DNA of 64,000 nt. Source: Callorhinus ursinus. Lineage: Eukaryota > Chordata > Mammalia > Carnivora > Otariidae. This document shows positions 25,701 to 39,200 of this stretch, in pieces. The notes beneath the pieces were generated by a model that saw only the letters and a list, made by a program, of their open reading frames with translations, ran no database searches and had not been told where the DNA came from. The stretch covers positions 1,404,463 to 1,468,462 of the forward strand of contig NW_020313044.1 of NCBI RefSeq assembly GCF_003265705.1, read 5' to 3'. How positions within the stretch are numbered: the stretch's first letter is position 1; each line of letters opens with the position of its first letter. Position numbers and translations under genes: made by a program.

Positions 25701-28700
25701 AAAGCTATAGACAGGTGTCAAGTACCCACACACTTAAGCTCAGAAAAAGTTACCTTAGATCTACATCTTTGTATGTTTTCTTCTCCCCAATTTTATCTAG
25801 AAAGTAGGGTGAGAACACATTCTCACGCCCACTCATATTTGTATATTTAACCCTTTTCCCCCAAAACGTAAATGCCCACCCACATCTTCTCAAATTCTTG
25901 TTTTTCTAAGGATAAAGACAGTACGTGTCCATAGAGAACAGAACAGAAGCATCTGAACTGGAGTTGATGCTCTTGGGTCAGCTTTCTCTGACTGAAGCTC
26001 AAAATGAAATTTTGGACCTAGTGGCTGCTCAGGGCGTGGGTCAGGGACGCACCTGGAGCTACACTCTCAGGAGTGGAGACAGCTGGAGCAGAGGATGGTG
26101 CTGGCAGCGCAGGCATCATGACAATGGTAGCCTGGGACACAGACTCTACAGGGGGTGGCACAAGTTTAACTGGAGGTTCACTGGCAACAGTAGTGAAGGA
26201 AGCAAGAGGAGTGGTGAACTGTGTAGGACCAGCTTCTAAAAGCCGGGAAAGAGTGGGAGCACCTAACAAAGAGGTACACAAAATGAGGTAAGAGGAAAGC
26301 ACGTGAACAAGAAGCAATAGCCACTTTAAGACTCAACCAAGAAAAGTTTTAGTCTCAAAGAATGAAAGAAACTCCTCTGTCGAATAAGCTCATTATCTAT
26401 ATCCTTACTTTTTCCAACCTTACTAATAAAGATCTTCTTCCAAGTTACGAATGACCCAAAGCACTAGAACACACAATGTGTGTGAAAAATTGGTGGTAGT
26501 TTTAACCCCAGAAGAAAATTTAACAGTAACAACAAAATCACGAAAAACTGGTATGAATAAATCTGTCACTTCTGAAGTTAAGCATGCTATAAACCACCCA
26601 AACTCAACACCATTCAAATATCCATATCTAAGGTTTAATATTTTGTAAAACTTTTTTTCTTGCTTTACTTTTTCTATCTCACTTAATTCTCATAACATCC
26701 TTGTGAAGTACACACACTGCAATTAATAAAAGAGGAAACTAAGGTTCACGAGTTAAATCATTTATCCAAGGCCACAAAATCAGTATGTGGCAGGCTTGAC
26801 ACCTAAATCCAGCTCTCTGGCTTCAAATCTGAATCCCCTGTACTATAACCTCAGGTATCCCAGGAAAAATGCACTTTCCATAATTTTGCAAGCGCCAGGG
26901 AAGCAGCTTCACTACTAACCTCACTCTTCTCATCGATATCTATGCTGTAGTCATCCAGAGCTATCAGTACTTTGAAGATAAGAATGGATTTACAATCTGG
27001 GGCACTATGTGGTTCAACAGATAAAGTAGCACCAAAAAAAGTTGGGCTTCACATTTACGATTGACAGGTGCTTACTACTGGAGGCTAGAAACCAAAGACA
27101 GTCAAAACTAAGATCAACTGTGAAGTCTGTGAAGTCAAGTAGGTAACGGCAAAGTGTTGACTTACCTGAGGCAGCAGGGGAGGCCGCAACAGTGTTGGGT
27201 GTTTGCTGCATTTCCCCACCATGTATCATGGGAAGAACCCCGCCTACCTCCAGGAGGACACCTGTACTGTTCAAGTGGCCAGAAGCCACAGCCATTTCAC
27301 TCTCATTGACCTACCAGGGAAGAATAGAGGTGAAGGCTACACTCAAGCTTTCCTTTACTACCACTTCCCAAAAAAAACTCCAGCAGTTGACCAAACTTCA
27401 TGAAGTTAATATCCAAAGAGAATAATTTCAGACCCAAGGGAAGCTCTAATTTTTAAAACTTATTTGACAAGAGTTCTCCGGAGAAGAGAACTGAAATAAT
27501 TGTGGTTTCAGATAACTCAGGACCCAAGGATACTATCAACTTACTGGTTTTTTGTTTTGGTTTTTGTTTTTTAAATTAACATTTAATTAGGAGCTCTCTT
27601 TCTCTTTTGAACTTTTTTTTTTCCATGTCATATTTTCGGTCCCAGGCACTCCCTTCCAAAGTACTAAATCACCACAGCTCTCAAACACCCACAGAAGTCT
27701 CCATACCAGTCTGGGGCTAGTAGGCAGGAGGCTGCCCTTCTTCAAGAGCTCTGACAGCAGAGGGGAGGGGGGTGGAGTTGCTTTCTGTCCAAGCATCTTT
27801 TTCTGGGGTGAATCATCTGTTACTGGGGTCATGGGGGCTTCTAAGGGTGCAGAGCCTGGAGGAAGGGTGTCAGGAATCCCAGGAAACGAGGTGACTGGGG
27901 TACTCGGCAAAGTCCCAGGGGTTACCTAAGAGACAACAGAGAACCTTTATCTGACTTCTCAAACTCTGGAAGGTTCCCTACTAATCCGGATGGGTTAGTG
28001 TGTCTATTACTTTATTAGTCCTGAGTGAAAATGCCCAGAAACCCTCTACCCCTCCTGCTCTCAGCCACTCATTTCTTCCCCAGTTTTTTCTCTTCCACCC
28101 ACTCAAACCCACAATGATCCAAACATTCCACCCAACCTGCCTTTTACAATCTGCTTATCCACTACCAATATTCTATTTACAAGAAAACTATCGCTTACTC
28201 CCGGAGGACTTTTATAAAACTAGTTTACTTACAAACAATTCTGTAATGTAATATTTTACCTATCTCTCAAAAGGTCAAAAGGCTCAATGTTTTTAGGTCC
28301 ATCCTTATCTTAGAGCACAGAACATGGCAAATTAAATCTTTAGCATTCAGACCAAGAGAGGAAAATGCCTCTAAGCCAAAAGTGGTTTCCTCATTACTCA
28401 GCTCTCTGCTGGCTTATTGCCCCTTTGCTGATCAATTCCTGCAGGTAAAAACATACTCACTCCAGAGGTGGCCTCTTCCATAGTGGTTGCAGTCAAGTCT
28501 CCAAGTGGATAATCACCTCCTGGGGAGGCAGAATCTATAGGAGAGCGGACCATCACGGTGGGTAATCTCCGAGGGGGTGTTTTTACTGCTTGACGAGCTA
28601 GAACATAAAAGACAACAATTACTAAGTCTTCAAGAGTAAATAAATGGAAGTAAACACTACTCTATTATAATAAAGGACAAATGGGGATGTTGCAGAATTA

Positions 28701-31700
28701 AAGCAGCATTACAAGTTTGGATTAGAAACCTTTTAACACTTCTGGGAGACAGGTTACTCACTAAGCAAACTCACTGAACTATCTCAAAGGTCCCTGAAGT
28801 AGGAAAGTGGTTTAAACATTCCTCAATATCCTCTTCAACAAGTTATTAAGTTTCTGCTTTTAACAAGAGAGAAAGACCTCACTGGCTCAGAGCATGTATT
28901 CCTAGACTTACAAATGGTTAAGTTCTTATCCAATGAGTTGGCTATTATTAATCTTCTTACAGGGCTTTGAATTCTAAAAACTTAATGATGTTCAACATCT
29001 ATATGATAAAGCTCTTGTGTCCTAAAAGGACCCAAAGTCTAGGGAGAACTGAGCAGAACTCATTTTCCAAGAGCTTCTTTCTTGGATATAAAGTGATGTT
29101 TTTATTCTGGTAAAAGAGAAGAGGACATAGAAAAGCGCACAAGAAAATCGGCATCAGTAGATTCTATCTTACAAGGTAGTGTTCAACTGTTACTAGCATG
29201 CAGTACTGTATAGTTAATTGTTAAACAGTCAAAAGGTTTGGTTTACCCTGATATGCAGCATCCGTAGCCTTCCTCTTTACTTCAGCCTCCTCTTCCTCCA
29301 ATTTCTTTTTCCTAAAGAGGGAAGTAAGAGTATGATCCTAGCCAGCTCTAGTTCCTCTGTAGGTCACAGTGCCCTCACAAGGAAATTTTTTGCCAGGCTA
29401 GCACAAGGCCTAAAAAAGAATCTTTACCAGCAAAAGAGGAAATGTTTTTAAAATAAAAAAAAAAAAAATTTTTTTTAAAGATTTTATTTGTATGACACAG
29501 AGAGAGACAGCAAGAGCAGGAACACAAGCAGGGGAAGTGGGGAGAGGGAGAAGCAGGCCTCCCGCCGAGCAGGAAGCCCGATGCGGGGCTCAATCCCAGG
29601 ACCCTGGGATCATGACCTGAGCCGAAGGCAGTCGCTTAACCAACTGAGCCACCCAGGCGCCCCTTAAGATTTTACTTTTAGGTAATCTCTACACCCAATG
29701 TGGGACTCAAACCCACAACCCCAAGATCAAGAGTCGCATGCTCTACTGACTGACTAGCCGGGCACCCCCAAAACGGGAAAATTTTTAGTGTACTGCCTAA
29801 CTGCCAGTTCTTCATAGGCAAACTGAAGCACCTTTCAAGTTAAAACTAAGTTATGTCCTCACATTGAAATATTCTATCACATTACCTTCTTTTTTTTTTT
29901 TTAAGATTTTATTTATTTATTTGAGAGACAGAGAGAGAATGAGAGATAGAAAGCACGAGAGGGAAGAGGGTCAGAGGGAGAAGCAGACTCCCCGCTGAGC
30001 AGGAAGCCCGATGTGGGACTCGATCCTAGGACTCCAGGATCATGACCTGAGCCGAAGGCAGTCGCTTAACCAACTGAGCCACCCAGGCGCCCTATCACAT
30101 TACCTTCTACAAGTCACTCCCCCCTCCCTGCTACTAGGCCACTCTGCAGCTTTTCCCTTCCAGAATCACTCAAGTCTAAAGGGATGGCGGATGGAGGAGA
30201 TAAACCAGATTACTTGAGGTGAAAAGGGAGTAAAACGAGAGAGAGGTGTACAAAAGGAAGAATAATATAACCCACATCACAATGTCATTGCAAAGCTCAT
30301 CCAGTCGGCTGTCCATGTGCCCAGCTTGAATTAGTTCTGCATCTCTTTTCAGCCGTCTAGAAAGAGAAATCAGTTACCTGGGTTTTTCAGTCTACTATTT
30401 AAAAAATTCTGACCAGTATAAGAAGTCAGCCCCTTTGGTCTCTCCCAACCACCTGGTATTCTCTCTGATAAGTACCTATATTTTTCTTGGGTTTCCTTTA
30501 TCACTTTCTTTAGTTCCTCAACTCGTTCAGCAGTCAATTTCCTAACAATGACATCTTCAACTGTTTCAACCACTTCTCCCTTTTCACCCCGTTTCCGTCT
30601 GTAGAAAATTTAAAAACAAAAACATACATTTGAATAAAAGAACATCTGTTCCCACTCTCAACTGCTTTCTTTGAGCCTCTCCACCATTTAACCATAGATA
30701 ACTTCTGCTTTATTTTTAATCACCCAGTAATATTAATAGATATAAACCAAACATCCTCAGTGAACACTTTCCACTAAAGAGATGTGGCTTGAATGCCTGG
30801 CTTTGTACTCACTTTGGGGTCTCAGTGGTCTCTAGAAGCTCTGAGTACTGGGAAGCACAATGCTATGGAAAAAAAAATAAATATATAAAAATATGATGAG
30901 CAAGCCTGGAGCAACCTTTCAAAGTTTTACCATATCAGACTAGGCTTAGAGAGAACTTTATGTAAGGTATGAGTGGTTTCTAGGAGGGCAAGTTACTCTG
31001 CAGTCATATCAGTTAAAAATACTCAATACCAGGGGGCTCCTGGGTGGCTCTGTTGGTTAAGCATCTGCCTTCAGCTGAGGTTATGACCCCAGGGTCCTGG
31101 GATTGAGTCCCCCATCAGGCTCCCTGCCAAGCAGAGAGTCTGCTTCTCCCTCCAGCAACCCCTGCTTGTGATCTCTCTCTCTCTCAAATAAATAAAATCT
31201 TTATAAAAAAAAAAACAAAATACAACTCAATACCAGGACACAGAAAAGGAGTTTTCTGACCTAGAATTCGTATATTTGGGGAAAAACAACCCAATAGCCA
31301 ATATTTAGAGTTAATATCTACTGAGTAATCACCATATGCAAGGCAATGTGTTAAATGCTTTATAGGTATTACCTCGACCAAAACTTTAGAACAATCCTGA
31401 AGCAACTTTTTTTTTTAAAGATTTTATTTATTTATTTGACACACAAAGAGAGATAGCGAGAGAGAGAGAGAGAGAGAGAGAGAACAAGCAGGGGGAGCGG
31501 CAGGCAGAGGGAGGAGGCGGCTTCCTGCATGAGCAGGGAGGCCGATGTGGGGCTCGATCCCAGGACCCTGGGATCATGACCTGAGCTGAAGGCAGTGGTT
31601 TAACCAACTGAGCCATCCAGGCGCCCCAATCCTGAAGCAACTTTTATCTCTACTTTACAAATGAGAAAACTGAGAATCATGGTTCAAAGATTCTAAATGA

Positions 31701-33235
31701 AGTGATATTAAACCCAGATCTTCTAACTCCCAAGTTTAGACTCTTATATATTATGTTACACAGATAAGAAAAGTTTATGATATGAACATACATTGATGAA
31801 CTGGCAAAGAGTAGGAAAAATGAAAAGGTATTCTCAACTATGCTTCCTCTTCACAGTATAAAAGCCTTGTGATTAAAGGGCAGGGCCTGGAAGGGAAACC
31901 CACTTCACATCTCTAAGATTGCTCTAAAACAGCACTTGCCGGGGTCCTGGGTGGCTCAGTCATTGAGTGTCTGCCTTCAGCTCAGGTCACAATTCCAAAG
32001 TCCAGGGATCAAGCCCCGCATTGGGCTCCCTGCTCCATGGCGAGTCTGTTTCTCCTTCTCCCTCTCCCTCTGTAGCTCCCCCTTCTTGTGCCCTCTCACT
32101 TGCTCTCTCTCTCAAATAAATAAAAATCTTAAAAAAAAAAAAAGATAAAACAGCACTTGCTTGGGAACTTACTTTTTGAGAGAACCAGTCTGGAGGGCGG
32201 CCAGGTTCTGCAAACGGCTTGATAGCTCTGCTAACTGATACCCTACACAAAATGAGAAAAGGCTATTACACACTAAATAGGAGGGGAAAAGGGTGGTGGG
32301 GGGAAGTATGCTAAGAGTTCAAGGTCTGGAGTACAAAATTTAGAATGATAAACTGCCACCAGGAAGTACTCGGAAACATGTGACCATGGAAAATGACACA
32401 ACCACTTAAGGGGGGACACCTGGGTGGCTCATTCAGCTAAGCATCTGCCTTTGGCTTGGGTCGTGATCTCAGGGTCCTGGGATCGAGTCCTGCATCGGGC
32501 TCCTTGCTTTGTGGGGAGCCTGCTTCTCCCCCTACCGCTCCCCCACTTGTGCTCTGACAAATAAAAAAATTTCATTTAGAGGGAAAGAATCATTGCGAAA
32601 AAGTTTTCCTAGGTGATATATTTCCTGGGTGAAGTGAAGGTATTAGAACTTAGTACATTATCATTCCTGCTCATTTGGGCAAGCATTTTTATGTTGATTT
32701 TGATTCTTTTAGAAGAAATATATCTTTTGAAAAGCAATTTGTAATGTATTCTAGACTAAAGTTATCTTTTGATCCACTAATACAACTCCTAAGAATCTAT
32801 TAATAAAAAATAATCTAACAAAGAAGCAAGTATCAAGAAGAAAGCACCACGCAGACGTGATCAGACTGAGGAGCAGTAGGTTTTTCCTAAATGCCTGCAA
32901 GGGATGTTTAACTTACAGTACTTCACCTCTACAAAATATTAAGTAGACCATAAAAATAATTATAAAATATATGTGGTGAAATGGAAAATATACACCACAT
33001 AATATTAACTGAAAAAAAAATGACACAACTATGATGCAATCATGCAACCTATTAAAAGTTGTAAAGGTAAAAATAAAAACAGGACTAGAATGGGATCAAG
33101 GAAGAGTGTGGGACTTTAATTGTGTCTATGTTTATTTCTTGAAAAAGATCCAAAGTGGGGCGCCTGGGTGGCTCAGTCAGTTGAGCATCCAACTCTTTTT
33201 TTTTTTTTAAGATTTTATTTATTCATTTGAGAGAG

Positions 33236-33266
<31 letters not shown>

Positions 33267-36200
33267 GAGCACAAGAGGGGGGAGCGGGAGAGGGAGAAGC
33301 AGACTCCCCACTGAGCAGGGAACCCGATGTGGGACTCGATCCCGGGACTCCAGGATCGTGACCCGAGCCGAAGGCAGTTGCTTAACCAACTGAGCCACCC
33401 AGGCGCCCGAGTGTCCAACTCTTGATTTCGTCTCAGGTCATGGTCTGAGGAATCTGAGATTGAGCCCTCTGCTGAGCTCAGAGCCTGCTTGAGAGTCTTT
33501 CACCCTCTGCTCCTCTCCCTGCTCATACACGCTTACTCGCTCTCTCTCAAATAAATAAAATTTTTAAGTCTTGAAAAAGATCCAAAGAAAACATGACAAA
33601 ATATTAAGATCTGTTAAATCCAGGCGGGGTACATGGATACTCTATATTATTCTCCACACTTCTTTATGTGGTTGAAAAACTATGTAACTTTATTTTTTAA
33701 AGACTCTATTTACTTATTTGAGAGAAAGAAAGAGCATGAGTTGGGGGAAGGAGCAGAGGGAGAGGGAGAAGCAGGCTCCTTGCTGAGCAGGGAGCCTGAT
33801 GCGGGGCTTGATCCCAGGACTCCAAAACTATGACCCAAGTCGAAGGCACACGCTTAACCAACTGAGCCACTCAGGCGCCCCTAGAATTATTTTATAATCT
33901 CAGACGAGGGTAAAACTTTCTAAATAGGTCACAAAATCTAGGAACTGTTAAAAAAATTAATAAATAAACTACATTTTAAAAGTCTTAATGGCGCCCCTTT
34001 AAGGCGCCAGGGTGGCTCAGTCAGTTAAGCATCTGTCTTTGGCTCAAGTCATGATCCCAGGGTCCTGGGATCAAGCCCTGCATCGGGCTCCCTGCTCAGT
34101 GGGGAGCCTGCTTCTCCCTCTCCCTGTTGCTCCCCCTGCTTGAGTCAAATAAATAAAATCTTTTTTTTAAAAGATTTTATTTATTTATTTATTTGAAAGA
34201 GAGAGAATGAGAGATAGCACAAGAGGGAAGAGGGTCAGAGGGAGAAGCAGACTCCCCGCTGAGCAGGGAGCCCGATGCGGGACTCGATCCCAGGACTCCA
34301 GGATCATGACCTGGGCCGAAGGCAGTCGCTTAACCAATTGAGGCACCCAGGCGCCCTCAAATAAATAAAATCTTAAAAATAAATAAATAAAGTCTTATTA
34401 TATAAGGAGCCCTTCCCCAATTAAACAGAAAGACTAATAAACAGAAAAATGAGAAAAAGCAGTTTACAAAAAAAGAAATACAAGTGGCTCCTTAACACAC
34501 GAAGATATTCAACCTCACTCATCATAAGATAAATGTAAATGAAAAACATGGAAACTATTTCTCACCTTTTATAATACTGTCAAACATCAAAAATATCTAA
34601 CAACCAGGACATAAAAAAAGAGGCATTCTGATATATTACCGATGGGAGTATAAAGTGAAACAAGCTGAATAGGGCAATTTGAAATATTTATTAAACTCTA
34701 GGAACACATATACTCTTTGACCCAGTAATTCTGCTTTCAGTTAATATATAACTATGCAAGGTTATATCTGTATTAGCAAATTTCCAAAATAGAGTACCAG
34801 TTTATTTTCTTTTTTAAAGATTTTATTTATTTGACAGAGGGAGAGCACAAGCAGGGGGAGCGGTAGAGGGAGAAGCAGGCTCCCCCACCCCCTCCAGCAG
34901 GGAGCCCGATGTAGGGCTCAATCTGGGGATCCTGGGATCATGACCCGAGCCAAAGGGAGATGCTTAACCAACTGAGCCACCCAGGCACTGCTAGATACCA
35001 GTTTAAAAAAAAAAAAAACAGAGTACCAGGGACGCCTGGGTGACTCAGTCCATTAAGTGTCTGCCTTTGGCTCAGGTCGTGATCTCACCATCCTGGGATC
35101 AAGTCCCAAATCGGGCTCCTCGCTCAGCAGGGAGCCTGCCTCTCCCTCTGTCTGAAGCTCCCCCTTCCTTATGCACATGTGCTCTCTCGCTCTGACAAAT
35201 AAAATCTAAAAAAAAAAAAAAAAAAAAAAGTACCAGTTAAATAAATTATGGTGTATCTGTACCAATACCATGCAGCTGCTTAAACAGAGTGAGAGCTTCA
35301 TATATACTAAGTTAAAGTAAAAAAGAGAAGCAGTGGCAAAATACTGATACATACAGTATAAAACCATTTTGTGTTTAAAAAGTAGGGGGATAAAGAAGAC
35401 ATGTATTTGTTCATGTATATAAAATTAATGCTAGAGGGACACCTGGGTGGCTCAGTCGGTTAAATATCTGCCTTCGGCTCAGGTCATGATCCCAGGGTCC
35501 CGGAATCGAGTCCCACATCGGGCTCCCTGCTCCAGCAGAGAGCCTGCTTCTCCCTCTGCCTGCCCCTGCCCCCTGCTTGTGCTCTGTCCCCCTCTCTAAT
35601 AAATAAATAAATCTTTAAAAATAAAAACAAGGGTGCCTGGGTGGCTCAGTTGGTTCAGCGACTGCCTTCGGCTCAGGTCATGATCCTGGAGTCCCGGGAT
35701 CGAGTCCCGCATCGGGCTCCCTGCTCAGCAGGGAGTCTGCTTCTCCCTCTGACCCTCCCCCCTCTCATGTACTCTCTCTATCTCATTCTGTCTCTCAAAT
35801 AAATAAATAAATAAAATATTTAAAAAAAAATAAAAAAATAAAAAATAAATAAATAAAAATAAAAACAAAATAAAATTAATGCTAGAGAAACACAAGAAAT
35901 GAAACTCTAAGAAAATGCTAACACTGGGAGATGAGGTATAGTGATGGAAGACACTGTGTACCATTTTGAATTTTGAATCTTATGATTTAGTACCTCCTCA
36001 GAAAATACAATTTAAAATTTCAAAGTTTTGGGCGCCTGGGTGGCTCAGTTGGTTAAGCGACTGCCTTCGGCTCAGGTCATGATCCTGGAGTCCCGGGATC
36101 GAGTCCTGCATCGGGCTCCCTGCTCGGCGGGGAGTCTGCTTCTCCCTCTGACCCTCTCCCCTCTCATGTGCTCTCTCTCTCAAATAAATAAAATCTTTAA

Positions 36201-39200
36201 AAAAAAATTAAAAATTAAATTTCAAAGTTTTGAGGGGCACCTGGGTGGCTCAGATGGTTAAGCGTCTGCCTTCAGCTCAGGTCATGATCCCAGGGTCCTG
36301 GGATCGAGTCCCGCATCGGGCTCCCTGCTCCTTGGGAGCCTGCTTCTCCCTCTGCCTCTCTCTCTCTCTTTCATGAATAAATAAATAAATAAAATCTTTA
36401 AAAAAAATAAAAAATAAAATTTCAAAGTTTGGGGACACCTGGGTGGCTCAGTCAGTTAAGCGTCCAACTCTTGATTTCAGCTCTAGTCATGATCTCAGGG
36501 TCATGAGACTGAGCCCTGTGTGGGGCTCCACGCTCAGCCTGGAGTCTGCATGTCCCTCTCCCTCTTCCTCTGCCCCTCCCCCCAAATATTTTTTAAAAAT
36601 AAAATGCCATTTTTACTTAAAAGTGTTCTTATACTATTTTTAATATGATATTTATCACATTAGTGTGATTCATTTTGTCTTGGGGTTTATCATTTAATTT
36701 GGTTCAAGAACAGCTATTATCTAGGATATCCAGATTTCACCTTTAAAAAGTTATTTGAGGGGTGCCTGGGTGGCTCAGTTAGTTAAGGAGCTGCCTTCAG
36801 CTGGGGTCATGATCCCGCAGTCCTGGGATGGAGGCCCACATCAGGCTCCCTTCTCAGCAGGGAGCCTGCCTCTCCCTTTCCCCCAATCCTGCTTGTTCTC
36901 TCTCTTTCTCTCAAATGAATAAATAAAATCTTTTTTTTTTTTAAGATTTATTTATTTGACAGAGAAAGAGATAGCGAGAGCAGGAACACAAGCAGGGGGA
37001 GTGGGAGAGGGAGAAGCAGGCTTCCTGCCAAGCAGGGAGCCCGATGTAGGGCTCGATCCCAGGACCCTGGGATCATGACATGAGCCGAGGGCAGACACTT
37101 AACAAATGAGCCACCCAGGAGCCCCAGTAAATAAAATCTTCGAAAAAAGTCATTTAAAAAATATATAAGGCTGCAGAATTGCTAAGTGTGACCAATAATG
37201 GTGCCTCGGAAAACTCTTATGAACAATTAAGGTAGTAGAGATGTGCCACAGACACAAATTTGAATATTAATTATAAGGCTTAGGACAATTAAAAGATGTC
37301 CTTAGGGGTGCCTGACTGGCTCAATCAATACAGCATGCAACTCTTGATCTCAGAGTTGGGAGTTCAAGCCCCACCCTGGGTGTAGATATTACTTAAAAAT
37401 AAAAATTAAAAAAATTAAAAAAAAAAAAGGTGTCCTTAGATCCTGAGGAAAAATAGACAAATGTTAAAAATAAAAAGGGGTACCTGGGTGGTGCAGTCAG
37501 CTAGGTGTCTGACTCTTTGTTTTCAGCTCAGGTTGTGATCTAGGGCCTGGTGAGATGGAGCCCCCATGTGGGGCTCCACTCAACACACAGTAGTAGGCTT
37601 AAGGCTCTCTCTGTCCCCCCTGCCCCTCCCTTTTCCAGTGGGCGCTTTCTTTCTTTCTCTCTAAAATAAATCTTGTCAATCAGAGAAAGACAATTATCAT
37701 TTGATCTCACTCATATGTGGAATTTAAGAAACAAAACAGAGGATCATAGGGGAAGAGAGGAAAAAATAAAACAAGACAAAATCAGAGAGGGAGACAAACC
37801 ATAAGAGACTCTTATCACAGGAAACAAACTGAGGTTACTGGAGGGGGGGGGGTGGGGGGGATGGGATAACTGGGTGATGGACATTAAGGAGGGTTCCTGA
37901 TGTAATGAGCACTGGGATTATATAAGATTATATAAGACTGATGAATCAGTGACCTCTAGATCTGAAATCAATAACACATTATATGTTAATTAACTGAATT
38001 TAAATAAAATTTTTAAAAAACAAAAGGAGAAAAAATAAATCTAAATAAATAAATGGGTATGCACTAGAAGTAAAAAAAAGACTAGAAACCACAGTTCTAC
38101 TTTACGGCCCTTAAAAAGAAATACTGAGTGCTAAGACAATATCAATAGGGAAAGAACAGTGTTGTTAACAAATACTGGAAACTGGGACATATCTATGGGC
38201 AAAAAAGACCCCTGCCTTACAACATACACAAAAATTAACTCAAAATGGAATGCCTGGCTGGCTCCGTCGGTAGAGTATGCAACCCTAGATCTCTCAGGGT
38301 CTTGAGTTCTAGCCCCAAGTTGGGAGTCAAACCTCCTTTAAAAAAAAAAAAACCTAACTCAAAATGGATCATAGACCTATATACGTAGAGCTAAAACTCT
38401 AAAGCTTTGAAAAGAAAACACAAAAGTAAATGGTTTCTGAGCCATGACACCAAAAACATAAGTGACACAAGAAAAAAATAAACTGGACATATCAAAATTG
38501 AAAACTTTTGTGTTGTAAATGGTATTAATCAAGAAAGTAAAAAGACAATACATAAAATAGGAGAAATATTTGCAAATTATCTGACAATTTGTGTCCGGAA
38601 TATACAAAGAATGTTAAAACTCAATAATAGTAATAATATAAAGAATCCAGAGGATCGGGGCACCTGGGTGGCTCAGCTGGTTAAGCGTTTACCTTTCACT
38701 TAGGTCATGATCCCGGGGTCCTGGGATCGCTGCTCCACGGGGAGTCGGCTTCTCCCTTTGCTTCTCCCTCTGCCTCTTCCCTTTCCTCCCTACTCATGCT
38801 CTCTCCCTCTGTTTGTCTCTCAAATAAATAAATAAAAACTTAAAAAAGAATCCAAAGGATCGGAGCAGACATTTTTCTAAAGAGACACAAATGACCAATA
38901 AGCACATGAAAAGATGCTCAACATTAGTCATCAGGGATATGCAAATCAAAACCACGATGAAATACCATCTCATACCACTAGCAAGACACAAAGGCACACA
39001 AAGAAAGTGGGGCCTTCATTCATTGCCTGTGGGAATGTAAAAAATATGAGGCCATTTTAAAAAATAGTTCAGTGGGAGGCACCTGGATGGTTCAGTTGAT
39101 GGAGCCTCTGACTCTGGATTTTGGCTCAGGTTCTGATCTCAGAGTCCTGGAATCAAGCCGAGTCAAGTTCCATGCTCAGGGGGAAGTCTGCTTAAGGATT

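Larger units (their letters stand above)
34420..35420 (+). mobile_element. Old LINE-1 ORF2/3' fragment, interrupted by SINEs
   Basis: 'atattcaacctcactcatcataagataaatg', 'ctttgacccagtaattctgc' and 'ttatggtgtatctgtaccaataccatgcagc' are L1 ORF2-end signatures. SINEs at 34811-34992 and 35029-35229 split it. Confidence 0.75.
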
